Below, in pieces: positions 1 through 10,238 of a stretch of 64,000 nucleotides of DNA (positions within the stretch are counted from its first letter, which is position 1; each line of letters begins with the position of its first letter). The notes below the pieces were generated by a model, which worked only from the letters and a program-made list of their open reading frames with translations, made no database searches and was not told the origin of the DNA. Position numbers and translations under genes: made by a program. Source of the DNA: JAZDLX01 sp964538455 (GTDB lineage Bacteria; Electryoneota; Electryoneia; Electryoneales; Electryoneaceae); assembly GCA_964538455.1 (NCBI GenBank), contig CAZIDZ010000005.1, positions 50,368-114,367 of the forward strand, read 5' to 3'.

Positions 1-81
1 TCGGGGGAGGGATGGAAGATCACTCTTCGCCGCGAGGGTTCGGTATACGGTGTCGAAGTGATCCACAACAGGAAAGGATGA
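1..81 (+). CDS. 3' end of a gene cut by the window edge
   Basis: Reading frame 1 is open from the first base to a TGA at 79-81 and gives 26 residues ending in VEVIHNRKG. The alternating hydrophobic and charged residues look like a beta-rich C-terminus, and the frame is more protein-like than the other two. No function can be assigned from so little. Frame 3 also stays open beyond 81, so the choice of frame is only a preference. Confidence 0.35.
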   Translation, partial: SGEGWKITLRREGSVYGVEVIHNRKG

Positions 82-219
82 TCATCGACCTGCGGTCTGT
101 TCGGCGGAGCGGAACGTGGGAATACGGTTAATCAGCGAAGCATCGCAACGTAAACAGAAGGAGTGGAAACGAACAATTTGTTCAGAGGATTCACTTCCTT
201 CACGCAAGGAGGATCGAAG

Positions 220-2712
220 ATGAAAAGACCATTTGGATGGCTGTTGGCACTGGGATTGATGATTCTGGTGTTAACGGCTGGGACGTCGTTGGCACAACTT
301 GCTGACAACGTGATTGGCAACGGCGACCTGGAAAGTCGTGGCCCATTCTTCTGGGACTATGGAGATACGGGTGGCGACGCCAGCTTCGAGTGGACCCAAG
401 AGCAGGCGCACAACGGCACGCATTCGCTGAAAATCGTCAAGACCACCACCGGCGAAGCGGCCAGCTTGATCACCGGCAACCAGGCGAACACCTACTGGAA
501 TGCCGCTGCCGATGTGCTCTATGACCTCGGCGGTTGGGTCATGGTCGAGAGTGGTGCGAGCGCCTCGGCAACGACAGAAGGTGAACGCATCGGCCTCAGG
601 TTCACGTTCAAGGATGCAGGTGGATCGGACATTGTCGCGCCTGTTTTCCTTGCTGCAGATCCGTCCGACAATGCCTGGCAGCAGGTCACCGGTCAGGTCC
701 TGCTCACCGCCGTTCCCGAAACAATCACCTGTGAGGTGATCATCGAAGCGAGTGCAACTGGTACAGCATACTTCGATGAGTTCTCGTTCGGAAGCGATCC
801 GTGGACAGCGGGCTTCTTCGGGGATGATGTCGAGACTCCGGCTGGCTGGATGCACTGGGCGGATGGCACACAGGGATACGCGAACGCGGACACCAGCTCG
901 ATGGCGCATTCGGGTGACTACGTCGCGAAGCTGATCGAAAACGACAGCAACGACGACGAGATGGTGTTCTACTCGATTCCCTATCCGACATCACCAAGCA
1001 CGGATTACATCGTCGGTGCCTGGGCGAAGTCAATCGGGGTGAACTACGACGAAAGTTTCTATCCGTCCGCCATCATGAGCGGTGAGGGCTCCTACATCAA
1101 CGATCGCGCCAACGTGTGCTTCTTCTTCCACGCTGGCGACATCGATCACAGCTGGAGCCTGACGGGTGGCGATCAGTTCTTCTACCTCGACCAGCGCGCT
1201 GCGGATGTGGATTGGGAAGGTTACGGGGGTATCGTCACTTCACCGGAGGATGCCACCGGAATATCCATGCGTGCGCGGTACAACAACTTCAACACAGGCA
1301 CGACGCTGTATGACGACTTCTTCGCCCTCAAAGTGAGTGCGGGTGATAACCTGGTGGTAAACGGCGATCTGGAAACGGTGACGCCTTTCTTCTGGTCCGC
1401 CGGCCAGACAGGGGGCACGCTTACCTGGGCTGACGATGACGCTCACAACGGTACCCATTCGCTGAAGATCGAAAAGACCTCAACGGGCACCGCCGCATCG
1501 TGGATGACAGGCAACCAGGCAAACACTTACTGGAACGCGGCCTCGGATGTTCTCTACGACCTCGGAGGTTGGGTGAACATCGCGTCCGGCGCGTCCGCAT
1601 CCGCGACCACCGACGGTGAGCGCATCGGTCTGCTGTTCACCTTCAAGGATGACGGCGGTGCGGATATCGTCGCACCCACGTTCCTTGCCGCGGATCCTGC
1701 CGTCAGTGATTGGCAGCAGGTGACGGGACAGGTGCTGTTGACCGCGGTTCCTGCGACTATCACCTGCGAAGCGATCATCGAGGCGAACGCCACAGGCACC
1801 GCCTGGTTCGATGAATTCAGCTTCGGCAGCGATCCCTGGACCGCCGGGTTCTTCGGCGATGACGTCGAAACTCCAGCGGGGTGGATGCATTGGGCGGATG
1901 GAACACAGGGTTACGCGAATTTGGTGGATGTCGGCTCGGAGGCTCACTCCGGCACGCATGTCGCGAAGCTACTGGAAGAGGACGCCAACGACGATGAGAT
2001 GGTGTTCTACTCCATTCCGAACTCGGTTGAGCCTGAGACTTGGTACGAGTTCTCGGTCTGGGTGAGAACGGACAACGTCTCTCCGGTCGGCGACAGTCTG
2101 ATCGCGTCCGGCGTGTTGAGCGGTGATGGTGCGTACCTGAACAATCGCGCCAACATCTGCTTCTTCTTCCACTCAGGCGACATCGACCACAGCTGGAGCC
2201 TGACGGGTGGCGATCAGTTCATCTACTTTGCCGCGCAGACCGATTCGACCGGGTGGACGCAGTACCGTGGGGTGTCAATGTCTCCCAATGACGCAACGGG
2301 TGCTTCAGTCCGGGCTCGTTTCAACAACTTCAACCAGGGCGAAGTCTGGTACGATGATTTCGAGATCCGCAAGTTGACGGTTCAAGAAGTCCTCACCATG
2401 CCGGAGCAGCCGGGCGACCGCTACTCCGCACTGCCCGACGGTGCCGTTCTGCAGCAGAACTATCCGAACCCGTTCAATGCTTCGACGTTGATTTCGTACA
2501 GCCTGCCAAAGACGAGCCACGTCAGCATTGAGCTGTTCGATCTTCTCGGACGCCAGATTGCGACGTTGTATGAAGGCGTGCAGACGGCTGGTTCGCACTC
2601 CATCTCTCTGAACTTGGCGGAGCATGACATGCACCTCAGCTCGGGCATCTATTTCTATCGCCTGAGCACACCTGAAAGTCAGATGACGAGGAAGATGGTG
2701 TACATGAAGTAA
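220..2712 (+). CDS. Secreted protein with two tandem carbohydrate-binding-like repeats and a C-terminal sorting domain
   Basis: The start at 220 is chosen because AAGGAGG lies just upstream (207-213) and the protein then opens with a clean signal peptide (residues 1-26, ending SLAQ). The mature part is a tandem duplication: about residues 27-375 and 376-715 can be aligned almost end to end, with shared blocks such as NQANTYWNAA, VLYDLGGWV and FGSDPWTAGFFGDDVETPAG. Each repeat has the NGDLE opening and HNGTHSLKI strand typical of CBM4/9-type or galactose-binding-like beta sandwiches. The last 90 residues carry NYPNPFNAST and end in MTRKMVYMK, a type A (FlgD-like) C-terminal sorting domain used by type IX-like secretion. 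A strong terminator follows. Role inferred: extracellular or surface glycan binding; no catalytic motif recognised. Confidence 0.85.
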   Translation: MKRPFGWLLALGLMILVLTAGTSLAQLADNVIGNGDLESRGPFFWDYGDTGGDASFEWTQEQAHNGTHSLKIVKTTTGEAASLITGNQANTYWNAAADVLYDLGGWVMVESGASASATTEGERIGLRFTFKDAGGSDIVAPVFLAADPSDNAWQQVTGQVLLTAVPETITCEVIIEASATGTAYFDEFSFGSDPWTAGFFGDDVETPAGWMHWADGTQGYANADTSSMAHSGDYVAKLIENDSNDDEMVFYSIPYPTSPSTDYIVGAWAKSIGVNYDESFYPSAIMSGEGSYINDRANVCFFFHAGDIDHSWSLTGGDQFFYLDQRAADVDWEGYGGIVTSPEDATGISMRARYNNFNTGTTLYDDFFALKVSAGDNLVVNGDLETVTPFFWSAGQTGGTLTWADDDAHNGTHSLKIEKTSTGTAASWMTGNQANTYWNAASDVLYDLGGWVNIASGASASATTDGERIGLLFTFKDDGGADIVAPTFLAADPAVSDWQQVTGQVLLTAVPATITCEAIIEANATGTAWFDEFSFGSDPWTAGFFGDDVETPAGWMHWADGTQGYANLVDVGSEAHSGTHVAKLLEEDANDDEMVFYSIPNSVEPETWYEFSVWVRTDNVSPVGDSLIASGVLSGDGAYLNNRANICFFFHSGDIDHSWSLTGGDQFIYFAAQTDSTGWTQYRGVSMSPNDATGASVRARFNNFNQGEVWYDDFEIRKLTVQEVLTMPEQPGDRYSALPDGAVLQQNYPNPFNASTLISYSLPKTSHVSIELFDLLGRQIATLYEGVQTAGSHSISLNLAEHDMHLSSGIYFYRLSTPESQMTRKMVYMK

Positions 2713-2723
2713 CAGGAGGATAA

Positions 2724-2767
2724 AATCACCACCGGCGGAACTATTCCGCCGGTGGTGATTGCTTTTT
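2724..2767 (+). terminator. Intrinsic terminator after the duplicated secreted protein
   Basis: A perfect 16-bp inverted repeat (2724-2739 with 2745-2760) with a 5-base loop is followed by GCTTTTT. It starts 12 bases after the stop codon, so the gene at 220 ends its own transcription unit and the receptor at 2831 should have its own promoter. Confidence 0.9.
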
Positions 2768-2830
2768 CAAGTATTGAAGTACTTCACGACAGGTCGAGTG
2801 CGCAATGTGAGTGCGTGTAGGGAGGCGACT

Positions 2831-5716
2831 ATGTTCAAAAGGAACAGGGCTAAGACATTCGCGGTGTGGATCTGCGCCCTGCTGGTGCCGCTGACGCTCC
2901 GGGCCGGAACGACCGGTAAGCTCGTCGGGACTGTGTTGGATGCCGAGACCGGTGAACCGTTGGCGGGAGCGAATGTCATCATCGAAGGCACATCCCGAGG
3001 TGCGGCGACGGACCTTGACGGCGATTTCATCATCGTCAACCTGATCCCCAGCCACTATACCGTCACCGCCAGCGTGCTCGGCTACCAGAGCCTCTCGTAC
3101 GACGACGTAGGGATCAACATCGACCGCACGACCACGCTTGAGTTCAAGCTGAATTCCTCCGTGCTGCAGGCGGGGGAAGCGGTCACGGTCACGGCGAAAG
3201 CGCCGATCATCAAACGAGACCTGACGAGTTCGGAAGCGATCGTCGGCGATGAACAGCTCCAGATGACTCCGATCGACAACCTGGGCGAAGCGGTGAATCT
3301 CCAGGCTGGGGTTGTTAATGGCCATTTCCGGGGAGGCCGCAGCAGCGAAGTGGCGTACATGATCGACGGCGTCATCGTCTCCGATCCCTATTCAAGCTCC
3401 GACCCTCTGGACCGAACCACATCCAACCAGGTTGAGGTGAGCTCGATCCAGGAAATCCAGGTGATCAGCGGAACCTTCAACGCGGAATACGGCCAGGCGA
3501 TGAGCGGCATCATCAACGTAATCACCAAGGAAGGAGACGTCGAGCACTACAGTGGAAGCGCGACAATCGGTTTCGGGGATTACGTCTCGACACGGTCCCT
3601 CGGTCTGGGTTCCTACAACCCCAAGCCCGACCGCACGACGTACATGCAGGACCTGAACCCAACCGATTACCAGGATGTTCAGTTCAGCCTCTCCGGCCCG
3701 GTCCCGCTTACGGACAGGCGGACTTCCTTTTATACGTCGTTCCGCAACGTGTACGATCATGGCAATCTATATGGACAGCGGATTTTCCTGCCATCTGATT
3801 CATCGAACTTCTCTTCCGACAATCCTGCTTCATGGTCGGTGAACCACTCCGGGGACGGAGCTGTGGTGACCCTCAATCCGTTCAGGAAAGCGACGGTCAA
3901 CGCGAAGGTGACGCACCGTTTCACGCCGTTGTTGAAGCTTTCCTATTCCGCTCTCTGGAATGATATGAGGTACCAGAATCTGGACGGCCGCCAGGACGAT
4001 CCAAGCGAGGACCCGCGCCTGTTCAAATACGATCCGGAAGGAAACTACAAGCGGTTTGCCGGTGGTCAGAATCACCTGCTCGGTTTGAATCACACGCTTA
4101 ATGACAGGACATTCTACACCTTGAATCTGTCCTACACCACGAATTACGAGAAATACTACGTTCACGAGAATCCCTACTCGCCGAAATATGTGAATCCGGA
4201 TCGGCTGTCGGATGCTCAAAACTTCGCTTTTTACACCGGTGGACAGGGAATGTGGCACCACTGGAGGGAAACGGAGAAGGCGGGGGCGAAGTTTGATCTG
4301 ACCAGCCAGGTAACGAAAACGCATCTGCTCAAGGCTGGTTGGGATCTCTCCATGTACCGGCTCCAATTGAAAGACTATCAACTCATTTGGGACGATGCGA
4401 CCAACAGCCAGAAAATCAATCCCCCAGGATCCTGGAACAATTTCTCCTATCCCGACCGCAAGGCCCAAAGCCCGCTCGGTGGATTTCCCTTTGACGGGCC
4501 CGGCTACCGTCCGTTGCAGTTTGCCGCCTACCTGCAGGACAAAATGGAATATCAGTTCATGGTTGTGAACTTCGGACTCAGGTTCGATTACTTCCACCCC
4601 GACGGGATCGTGCCGGAGGACCTTCTCGACCCGTCGAACGATGTGCTGAACTACTACGACACCGATGCGGATTCAGTCGTCGCCGGTCTTGATCCGGTTA
4701 CCCCTATCGCCGATCCCACCAGCAATGATCCAGCTACTCGGTACCATTACTGGCGGTACAAGTATCTTGAGGCGAAGCCGGTCACTCAGCTCTCGCCGCG
4801 GGTGGGCATCGCGTTCCCGATTTCCGCGTCTGGTGTCCTGCACTTTTCCTATGGCCATTTCTTCCAGATTCCGCCGTTCCAGTATCTCTATGAGAATCCG
4901 GGATTCACTGTGCTCGGCGGCCCCAATCAAAGCATCATCGGCAACGCTCAATTGAAACCCGAGAGCACGGTGATGTACGAGGTGGGGCTGCAGCAGCAGA
5001 TCTCCGATAACACGGGGGTGTCGATCACCGGCTATTACAAGGACGTGCGCAACCTGCTCGGCACAGAGGTTCTGTTCACCTACAATCAGGTGCAGTACGC
5101 CCGCTATATCAACAAGGATTACGCGAACGTTCGGGGGATTACAGTGGCGTTTGACCGGCGGATGGAGAATTACGTCGGCGTTTCGATGGATTATACCTTC
5201 CAGGTCGCCGAAGGCAACTCCTCGGATCCGTTGCAGGTGTACAATTACAGTCAGTCCGATCCGCCGCAGGAACCGGAAAAGAAGGTGCGGCCGCTGGATT
5301 GGGACCAGACCCACACGTTGAATGCAACCGTCACCTTCGGCGACCCGTCGAGTTGGTCCATCGGACTCATCGGCCGGATCGGCAGCGGTCTGCCGTACAC
5401 CTCAACTCCCTATTTGCAGCCCCAGGGGGAGCTGAACGACGCCCGCCGTCCGTTGCAGATGGAACTCAACCTGAAAGCCTACAAAGTCTTCAACCTGGGC
5501 GGCTTCAACAGCTCGCTGACCCTGTGGATCTACAACCTTCCAGACCTGAAGAACGAAAACGATGTCTATGGGGATACGGGTCGCGCAACCTACACCTTGA
5601 GCGAGACTCAGGCCGCCGAAGTTCGCGGGTACAATACTTTGAGTGATTACTTCTCCCGGCCGGAATGGTTCTCGGCGCCTCGTCAGGTGCGCCTTGTCTT
5701 TTCCGTGGGATTTTAA
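2831..5716 (+). CDS. TonB-dependent outer-membrane receptor (triad A)
   Basis: A 961-residue receptor expected to import a ligand across the outer membrane using TonB energy. After a signal peptide (to about residue 26) comes a carboxypeptidase-regulatory-like beta sandwich (GKLVGTVLDAETGEPLAGA, about 27-110), then a plug domain (IDGV, EIQVISGTFNAEYGQA motifs, about 130-240) and a long 22-strand-type barrel ending in the aromatic VRLVFSVGF. GGAGG at 2821-2825 supports this start rather than upstream codons. The gene is followed after 16 bases by a surface protein and then a PorV-like gene. SusC-like in architecture, but no SusD-like gene is present. A TonB box was not obvious. The substrate is inferred only from the neighbouring glycosidases. 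Confidence 0.9.
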   Translation: MFKRNRAKTFAVWICALLVPLTLRAGTTGKLVGTVLDAETGEPLAGANVIIEGTSRGAATDLDGDFIIVNLIPSHYTVTASVLGYQSLSYDDVGINIDRTTTLEFKLNSSVLQAGEAVTVTAKAPIIKRDLTSSEAIVGDEQLQMTPIDNLGEAVNLQAGVVNGHFRGGRSSEVAYMIDGVIVSDPYSSSDPLDRTTSNQVEVSSIQEIQVISGTFNAEYGQAMSGIINVITKEGDVEHYSGSATIGFGDYVSTRSLGLGSYNPKPDRTTYMQDLNPTDYQDVQFSLSGPVPLTDRRTSFYTSFRNVYDHGNLYGQRIFLPSDSSNFSSDNPASWSVNHSGDGAVVTLNPFRKATVNAKVTHRFTPLLKLSYSALWNDMRYQNLDGRQDDPSEDPRLFKYDPEGNYKRFAGGQNHLLGLNHTLNDRTFYTLNLSYTTNYEKYYVHENPYSPKYVNPDRLSDAQNFAFYTGGQGMWHHWRETEKAGAKFDLTSQVTKTHLLKAGWDLSMYRLQLKDYQLIWDDATNSQKINPPGSWNNFSYPDRKAQSPLGGFPFDGPGYRPLQFAAYLQDKMEYQFMVVNFGLRFDYFHPDGIVPEDLLDPSNDVLNYYDTDADSVVAGLDPVTPIADPTSNDPATRYHYWRYKYLEAKPVTQLSPRVGIAFPISASGVLHFSYGHFFQIPPFQYLYENPGFTVLGGPNQSIIGNAQLKPESTVMYEVGLQQQISDNTGVSITGYYKDVRNLLGTEVLFTYNQVQYARYINKDYANVRGITVAFDRRMENYVGVSMDYTFQVAEGNSSDPLQVYNYSQSDPPQEPEKKVRPLDWDQTHTLNATVTFGDPSSWSIGLIGRIGSGLPYTSTPYLQPQGELNDARRPLQMELNLKAYKVFNLGGFNSSLTLWIYNLPDLKNENDVYGDTGRATYTLSETQAAEVRGYNTLSDYFSRPEWFSAPRQVRLVFSVGF

Positions 5717-5732
5717 CATGAAGGAGGAACGG

Positions 5733-8700
5733 ATGCGAACAGGCAGGACAACCGTACGGGTGATAGCCGCCCTGCTGGTCGGTGCCGCGGTCGTTGCGTA
5801 TGCCTCGGGTCCCTACGGCTCCTTCAATTTTCGCAAGCACGGAGTGATGGACGGCAACCTGGTGGTCACCGATTTCTACAACTACGGAATGATCGCCAAT
5901 TGGAACGCCAAGCTTGTGACCGTCTGGCCCAAGGGAACCAGTCACGGCTACGTGGACGGGGTGGCGTTGATCATCATCGGTTCCGCCGTGGACACCAGCG
6001 GCCATCGCGTTCACCCGATGAGCACCATGTACCGCGAAGACATGGGAAACGATTACGATCCCAAAACGGGGCTCTACTGGGGCTGGGAACCGCTGCCCGG
6101 CTATGCGAATCCGAACCAGGACGAACCGGCGATGAGCGACAACGCGGACACGTGGCCGTTCACATGGCCCGACAAAGACGCGTCCTGGGGAGGCTTCTGG
6201 AACGGCTATTTCGGAAAAGGGGTGAAGAACGCGGACCTCGAAACGTTCTTCGCGATGGACGATGCGAACGATGCCGAGTACGCTTTTTATCCGGACACCA
6301 CCGATTCCCTCCGCCGCGGTCTCGGGCTGCGGGTCGAGGTTCGAGCCTTTCAGTGGAGCCAGGTGCTCGCCGAAGACTGCATCTTCTGGCACTACGATGT
6401 GCAGAATATATCGACTACGTCCTACGATTCCATGGCGTTCGGTATGCTGATCGACTGGGGTGTGGGGGGAGTCGATAACTCCTCAGACGACGCCGGACGC
6501 TACAACACCACCCTCGACATCGCCTACGCGTGGGATCTTGACGGGATCGGGGATTATGGCTGGAAGCCGGTCGGCTTTGGTGGATACGCCTTCCTCGAGT
6601 CGCCGGGCATTGGAACCGACGGCAAAGACAACGATGAAGACGGGCTTGTCGACGAAAAGCGTGACAGTGGCCCGGGCGTTTACGTCAGCGACCCCAACGA
6701 TCCGGCCGCGAGCATCGGCAATTACGGCGACCCGGTGGCACACTGGACAGGTGATGAAGACGGCGACTGGGAGGCCTTTACCGACCGTAACAACAACGGC
6801 GAATGGGATCCGGACGAACCGCTCAACGACGATGTCGGAATGGACGGCATCGGCCCTGCGGACGAGGGCTACTTCGGACCGGACGAGGGAGAGGGAGACG
6901 GACGGCCGACGAATGGCGAGCCGGATTTTGATGCGCTGGACAAGGACGAGTCAGACCAGATCGGCCTTACCGCGTTCCACGTTTTCAATCTGCACGATTA
7001 CAACCTCTCGAACGAAGAACAGGACTGGTATCTGGCAAGCCGGCTGGTGCCGCCGACCGATGATCAGGTTCAACAGGGTGTCAACCTCGGCATGATGTTC
7101 TTTTCCGGGACCTTTCCGCTGGCGGCCGATCTGACCGAGCGCTTTTCCATGGCGCTGCTGTTCGGCAACGATCTCGCGGACCTGACGCGAAACAAGAACA
7201 CTGTTCAGGCGATCTACAACGCCAACTACAATTTCGCGCAACCGCCTTGGAAACCGACCCTATATGCCACGGCGGGAAATAACCGCGTAGTGCTCCACTG
7301 GGACAAGCGGGCTGAGTCCTCCTACGACCGTTTTCTGCAGGAATACGACTTCGAGGGATATCGGATCTACCGTTCAACCGACCCGAGTTTCATCGACACG
7401 CGGGTGATCACCGACGCCTACGGGAACATCACCTTCCGCAAGCCGCTTTTCCAGTATGACTTGAAGGACGGCCGATTCGGACCACATCCGGTGGGTGTGT
7501 TCGGGGCGCATTTCGACCTGGGGGAAGATACCGGCATCCGCAACACGGTCGTGGACACGACGGTGACGAACGGGATCACCTACTATTACGCGGTTGTCTC
7601 CTACGATTACGGCAAGATCAGCGGGGAAACACGCATCGATACTCTTCAGTTTTTCGATGAAGCCGGAGAACCCTACGACAGCGTTATTGTGACCTTTATC
7701 CCTGAACTGGACGAAACCGGCAACATCGTCGGAATTGCGCCTTCTGAATGCACGAGCACGATCCTTGGGGCAGTCGGCAGCAATGTCCAGCTGGACATCA
7801 ACACCGCCGCGGTCACTCCCGACGCCCCCGCGGCCGGGTATAGCGAACCATCGCTGAAAGACGGTTTGCAGCACACAAGCGGTGAAGCCAGCGGAGAAGT
7901 CGAAGTCAATATCCTCTTCCCGGACAGCCTCAAGAACAACCGGGTTTACGAGATTCGATTCGACTCCACGGGGCTCTACAAAGGGTTCCTGAACTTCGCG
8001 AAGGCCTTCAAGATTGTCAACGCCAATACCGGGAAGATCCTTTACCAATCCGACACGACGGTGTTCGGCACGTTCGAGCCGTTCACGGAAGGGGATGCAA
8101 CCTTCCTGGTGAACCCCAGCGATCCGCGCACGAAGTTTTTCAAAGTAAACCGCGACAGCACCGACTTTTGGCACCAGAAAGCCGGGCTCGTGGAAACGCC
8201 TGTGATCGACGGGATGACTGTAACGCTGCAGCCGGACTTCATCGACTATGCCAAAGCGGACGATCTCGGCACGGACAGCGTCTATTTCCCCACCGGTACC
8301 CGGACGAATTACAGCGGCATCGTTCGCCTCAATAAAAAACTGACACAGTACTCGCTGAAGATGCCTATCGACATGGAAATTCGCTGGGTGGGAGAAGACA
8401 CCGTTGAAACGCTGCCGTTGCTCGGTTCGTTCCTCAAGGATACGGTGAACTTCGAAGTGTGGAACACAACCTCTCAAGAGCGGATACCGTTTCTCTACCG
8501 TGAGGTGTGGTTCTTCGACGATTTCGGGGACAGCCTGCTGAAGAAGATTTACGTCATCCCGGTTATTAACAGCTCGCCGCTAAGTGACTTGTTGTTTACC
8601 TGGAACATCGAAATGATGGCTCCGGAGAGTGCGATCCACGCGGACATCGTGGGGTTCGACACGACCTACACGATTCAGCACACGGAAGTCTTGCCGCAGG

Positions 8701-9122
8701 CGGGCGATGTGTTGAGAATCGCGACCCCGATACCGTTCTGCGATACAGATGTGTTCAGGTTCTCCATCCAGGGCGGAAAGTATGACAAGGCGAAGGCAAA
8801 ACGGGATATGGACAACATCGCGGTGGTCCCGAATCCTTATGTCAGCGCCAGCGTCTGGGAGCCGCGGGTGAATTATTCCACCGGTCGTGGTCCACGCAAA
8901 ATCGACTTCATCCATCTCCCGCGCTTGTGCACCATCCGCATCTATACGATCTCCGGATACCTGGTTCAGACGATCAAGCATAATGCTCCGGCTAATGACG
9001 GGTCCGAGTCGTGGAACCTGGTTTCGAAGGACGGGATGGACATTGCGTACGGAGTGTACATCTATCACGTGAACGCCCCCAAAATCGGGACGCACATCGG
9101 CAAGTTCGCGGTCATCAAATAG
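5733..9122 (+). CDS. Large surface protein with acidic calcium-type linker, FN3-like domain and VPNPYV C-terminal domain (triad A)
   Basis: This 1129-residue secreted protein starts at 5733, behind AAGGAGGA at 5721-5728; the ATG at 5718 lies on that site and is less likely. Signal peptide to about residue 22. The N-terminal 290 residues share a pattern with the proteins at 37093 and 40285 (a SDN.....WP block, then a L.ED...W.Y.V.NI block). Residues 293-409 are rich in Asp/Asn/Gly (DGKDNDEDG, DRNNNGEWDPDEP), like calcium-binding thrombospondin-3 or EF-hand loops. A fibronectin-III-like module starts near 504 (FEGYRIYRS). The C-terminus (from about 1026, VVPNPYVSASVWE) is a variant FlgD-like domain. 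Its place after the receptor suggests it is a surface partner of it; function unknown. Confidence 0.8.
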   Translation: MRTGRTTVRVIAALLVGAAVVAYASGPYGSFNFRKHGVMDGNLVVTDFYNYGMIANWNAKLVTVWPKGTSHGYVDGVALIIIGSAVDTSGHRVHPMSTMYREDMGNDYDPKTGLYWGWEPLPGYANPNQDEPAMSDNADTWPFTWPDKDASWGGFWNGYFGKGVKNADLETFFAMDDANDAEYAFYPDTTDSLRRGLGLRVEVRAFQWSQVLAEDCIFWHYDVQNISTTSYDSMAFGMLIDWGVGGVDNSSDDAGRYNTTLDIAYAWDLDGIGDYGWKPVGFGGYAFLESPGIGTDGKDNDEDGLVDEKRDSGPGVYVSDPNDPAASIGNYGDPVAHWTGDEDGDWEAFTDRNNNGEWDPDEPLNDDVGMDGIGPADEGYFGPDEGEGDGRPTNGEPDFDALDKDESDQIGLTAFHVFNLHDYNLSNEEQDWYLASRLVPPTDDQVQQGVNLGMMFFSGTFPLAADLTERFSMALLFGNDLADLTRNKNTVQAIYNANYNFAQPPWKPTLYATAGNNRVVLHWDKRAESSYDRFLQEYDFEGYRIYRSTDPSFIDTRVITDAYGNITFRKPLFQYDLKDGRFGPHPVGVFGAHFDLGEDTGIRNTVVDTTVTNGITYYYAVVSYDYGKISGETRIDTLQFFDEAGEPYDSVIVTFIPELDETGNIVGIAPSECTSTILGAVGSNVQLDINTAAVTPDAPAAGYSEPSLKDGLQHTSGEASGEVEVNILFPDSLKNNRVYEIRFDSTGLYKGFLNFAKAFKIVNANTGKILYQSDTTVFGTFEPFTEGDATFLVNPSDPRTKFFKVNRDSTDFWHQKAGLVETPVIDGMTVTLQPDFIDYAKADDLGTDSVYFPTGTRTNYSGIVRLNKKLTQYSLKMPIDMEIRWVGEDTVETLPLLGSFLKDTVNFEVWNTTSQERIPFLYREVWFFDDFGDSLLKKIYVIPVINSSPLSDLLFTWNIEMMAPESAIHADIVGFDTTYTIQHTEVLPQAGDVLRIATPIPFCDTDVFRFSIQGGKYDKAKAKRDMDNIAVVPNPYVSASVWEPRVNYSTGRGPRKIDFIHLPRLCTIRIYTISGYLVQTIKHNAPANDGSESWNLVSKDGMDIAYGVYIYHVNAPKIGTHIGKFAVIK

Positions 9123-9135
9123 GGAGGGAGGACAG

Positions 9136-10173
9136 ATGAGAACGCTATATAGGACCATCGCCATCCTCCTTGTGGCGGTCTTAGGTTGCGGAACTGTGAT
9201 GGCCCAGACCTTCGCTGAGAACGTGTCGAAAACCGGAACCGCCGCGGCGCCTTTCCTCGAGATCGAGGTCGGCGCCCGGGCCATCGGCATGGGGGGAGCC
9301 TTCACGGCGACGGCTAACGACGTCAGCGCCATTTACTGGAATCCCGCCGGGTTGGCGACCCTGAAGCAGGGTGAGGCTGATTTTGTGCACACCCAGTGGC
9401 TGGCGGGTATCCATTTCGATCATGTCGCGGCTGCGATCCCGGTCACGCCAGAAATCTGGTTCGGAGGATTCGTGTCAGCCGTGACCATGGATGAAATGGA
9501 GGTCCGCACCATTGACTACCCGGATGGAACCGGCGAGCTGTTCCAGGCGAGTGATATCGCCATTGGGCTCAGCGGCGCCTGGCGACTGACGGACCGCCTG
9601 ACCATCGGCGGGAACGGCAAGTACATCAGTGAAAAAATCTGGCACATGAGCGCATCGTCAATCGCGCTGGATCTCGGCTTGCTCTTCGTCACTCCGTTCA
9701 AGGATATCCGACTCGGTATGTCGGTTTCGAACTTCGGGCCGGACATGCAGATGACGGGCCGGGATACCAAGATTTACTACGACCTCGATCAGACGAATCC
9801 CGGCAACAACGACAGAATTCCGGCGAATCTCGAGACCGAGAAGTGGTCGCTGCCGTTGATCTTCCGAGTGGGCCTCGCCGGGGAAGTGATGGAGAACCGT
9901 TTTGGCCGATTGACGCTGGCCGTAGATGCGGTGCACCCGAGCGACAACCACGAGTACGTGAACCTTGGAGCTGAGTTTTCTTACAGAGATTGGGCGTTCC
10001 TGCGCTACGGCTGGAAGACCCTTTTCTTGGAAGACACGGAACAGGGGCTCACCGCGGGAGCGGGGATTCGATACCGCCTCGTTGGCAATACGGCCCTGGT
10101 CGCCGATATCGCCTATGCGGACTTCGGGCGGCTCGAGAATGTCGTCCGCTACTCCATGGGGATTCTGTTCTGA
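9136..10173 (+). CDS. PorV/PorQ-family outer-membrane barrel protein (triad A)
   Basis: A 345-residue protein with signal peptide (1-23) and the family's conserved N-terminal block (VGARAIGMGGAF, then YWNPAG), followed by amphipathic beta strands and a C-terminal aromatic residue, as in FadL-like PorV/PorQ barrels. In type IX secretion PorV shuttles sorted cargo to the surface-attachment complex. GGAGGGAGG at 9122-9130 precedes the start, and the gene begins 13 bases after the surface protein, so the two are co-transcribed. Genetic coupling suggests that it handles the preceding protein. It may equally be a lipid or substrate channel of the same fold. Confidence 0.85.
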   Translation: MRTLYRTIAILLVAVLGCGTVMAQTFAENVSKTGTAAAPFLEIEVGARAIGMGGAFTATANDVSAIYWNPAGLATLKQGEADFVHTQWLAGIHFDHVAAAIPVTPEIWFGGFVSAVTMDEMEVRTIDYPDGTGELFQASDIAIGLSGAWRLTDRLTIGGNGKYISEKIWHMSASSIALDLGLLFVTPFKDIRLGMSVSNFGPDMQMTGRDTKIYYDLDQTNPGNNDRIPANLETEKWSLPLIFRVGLAGEVMENRFGRLTLAVDAVHPSDNHEYVNLGAEFSYRDWAFLRYGWKTLFLEDTEQGLTAGAGIRYRLVGNTALVADIAYADFGRLENVVRYSMGILF

Positions 10174-10238
10174 CTTTAATCGCTCCGTTACCCGCGAAAT
10201 CTCCGGTGGGTGGACGAAGCGGATTGTGAGAGACTACG

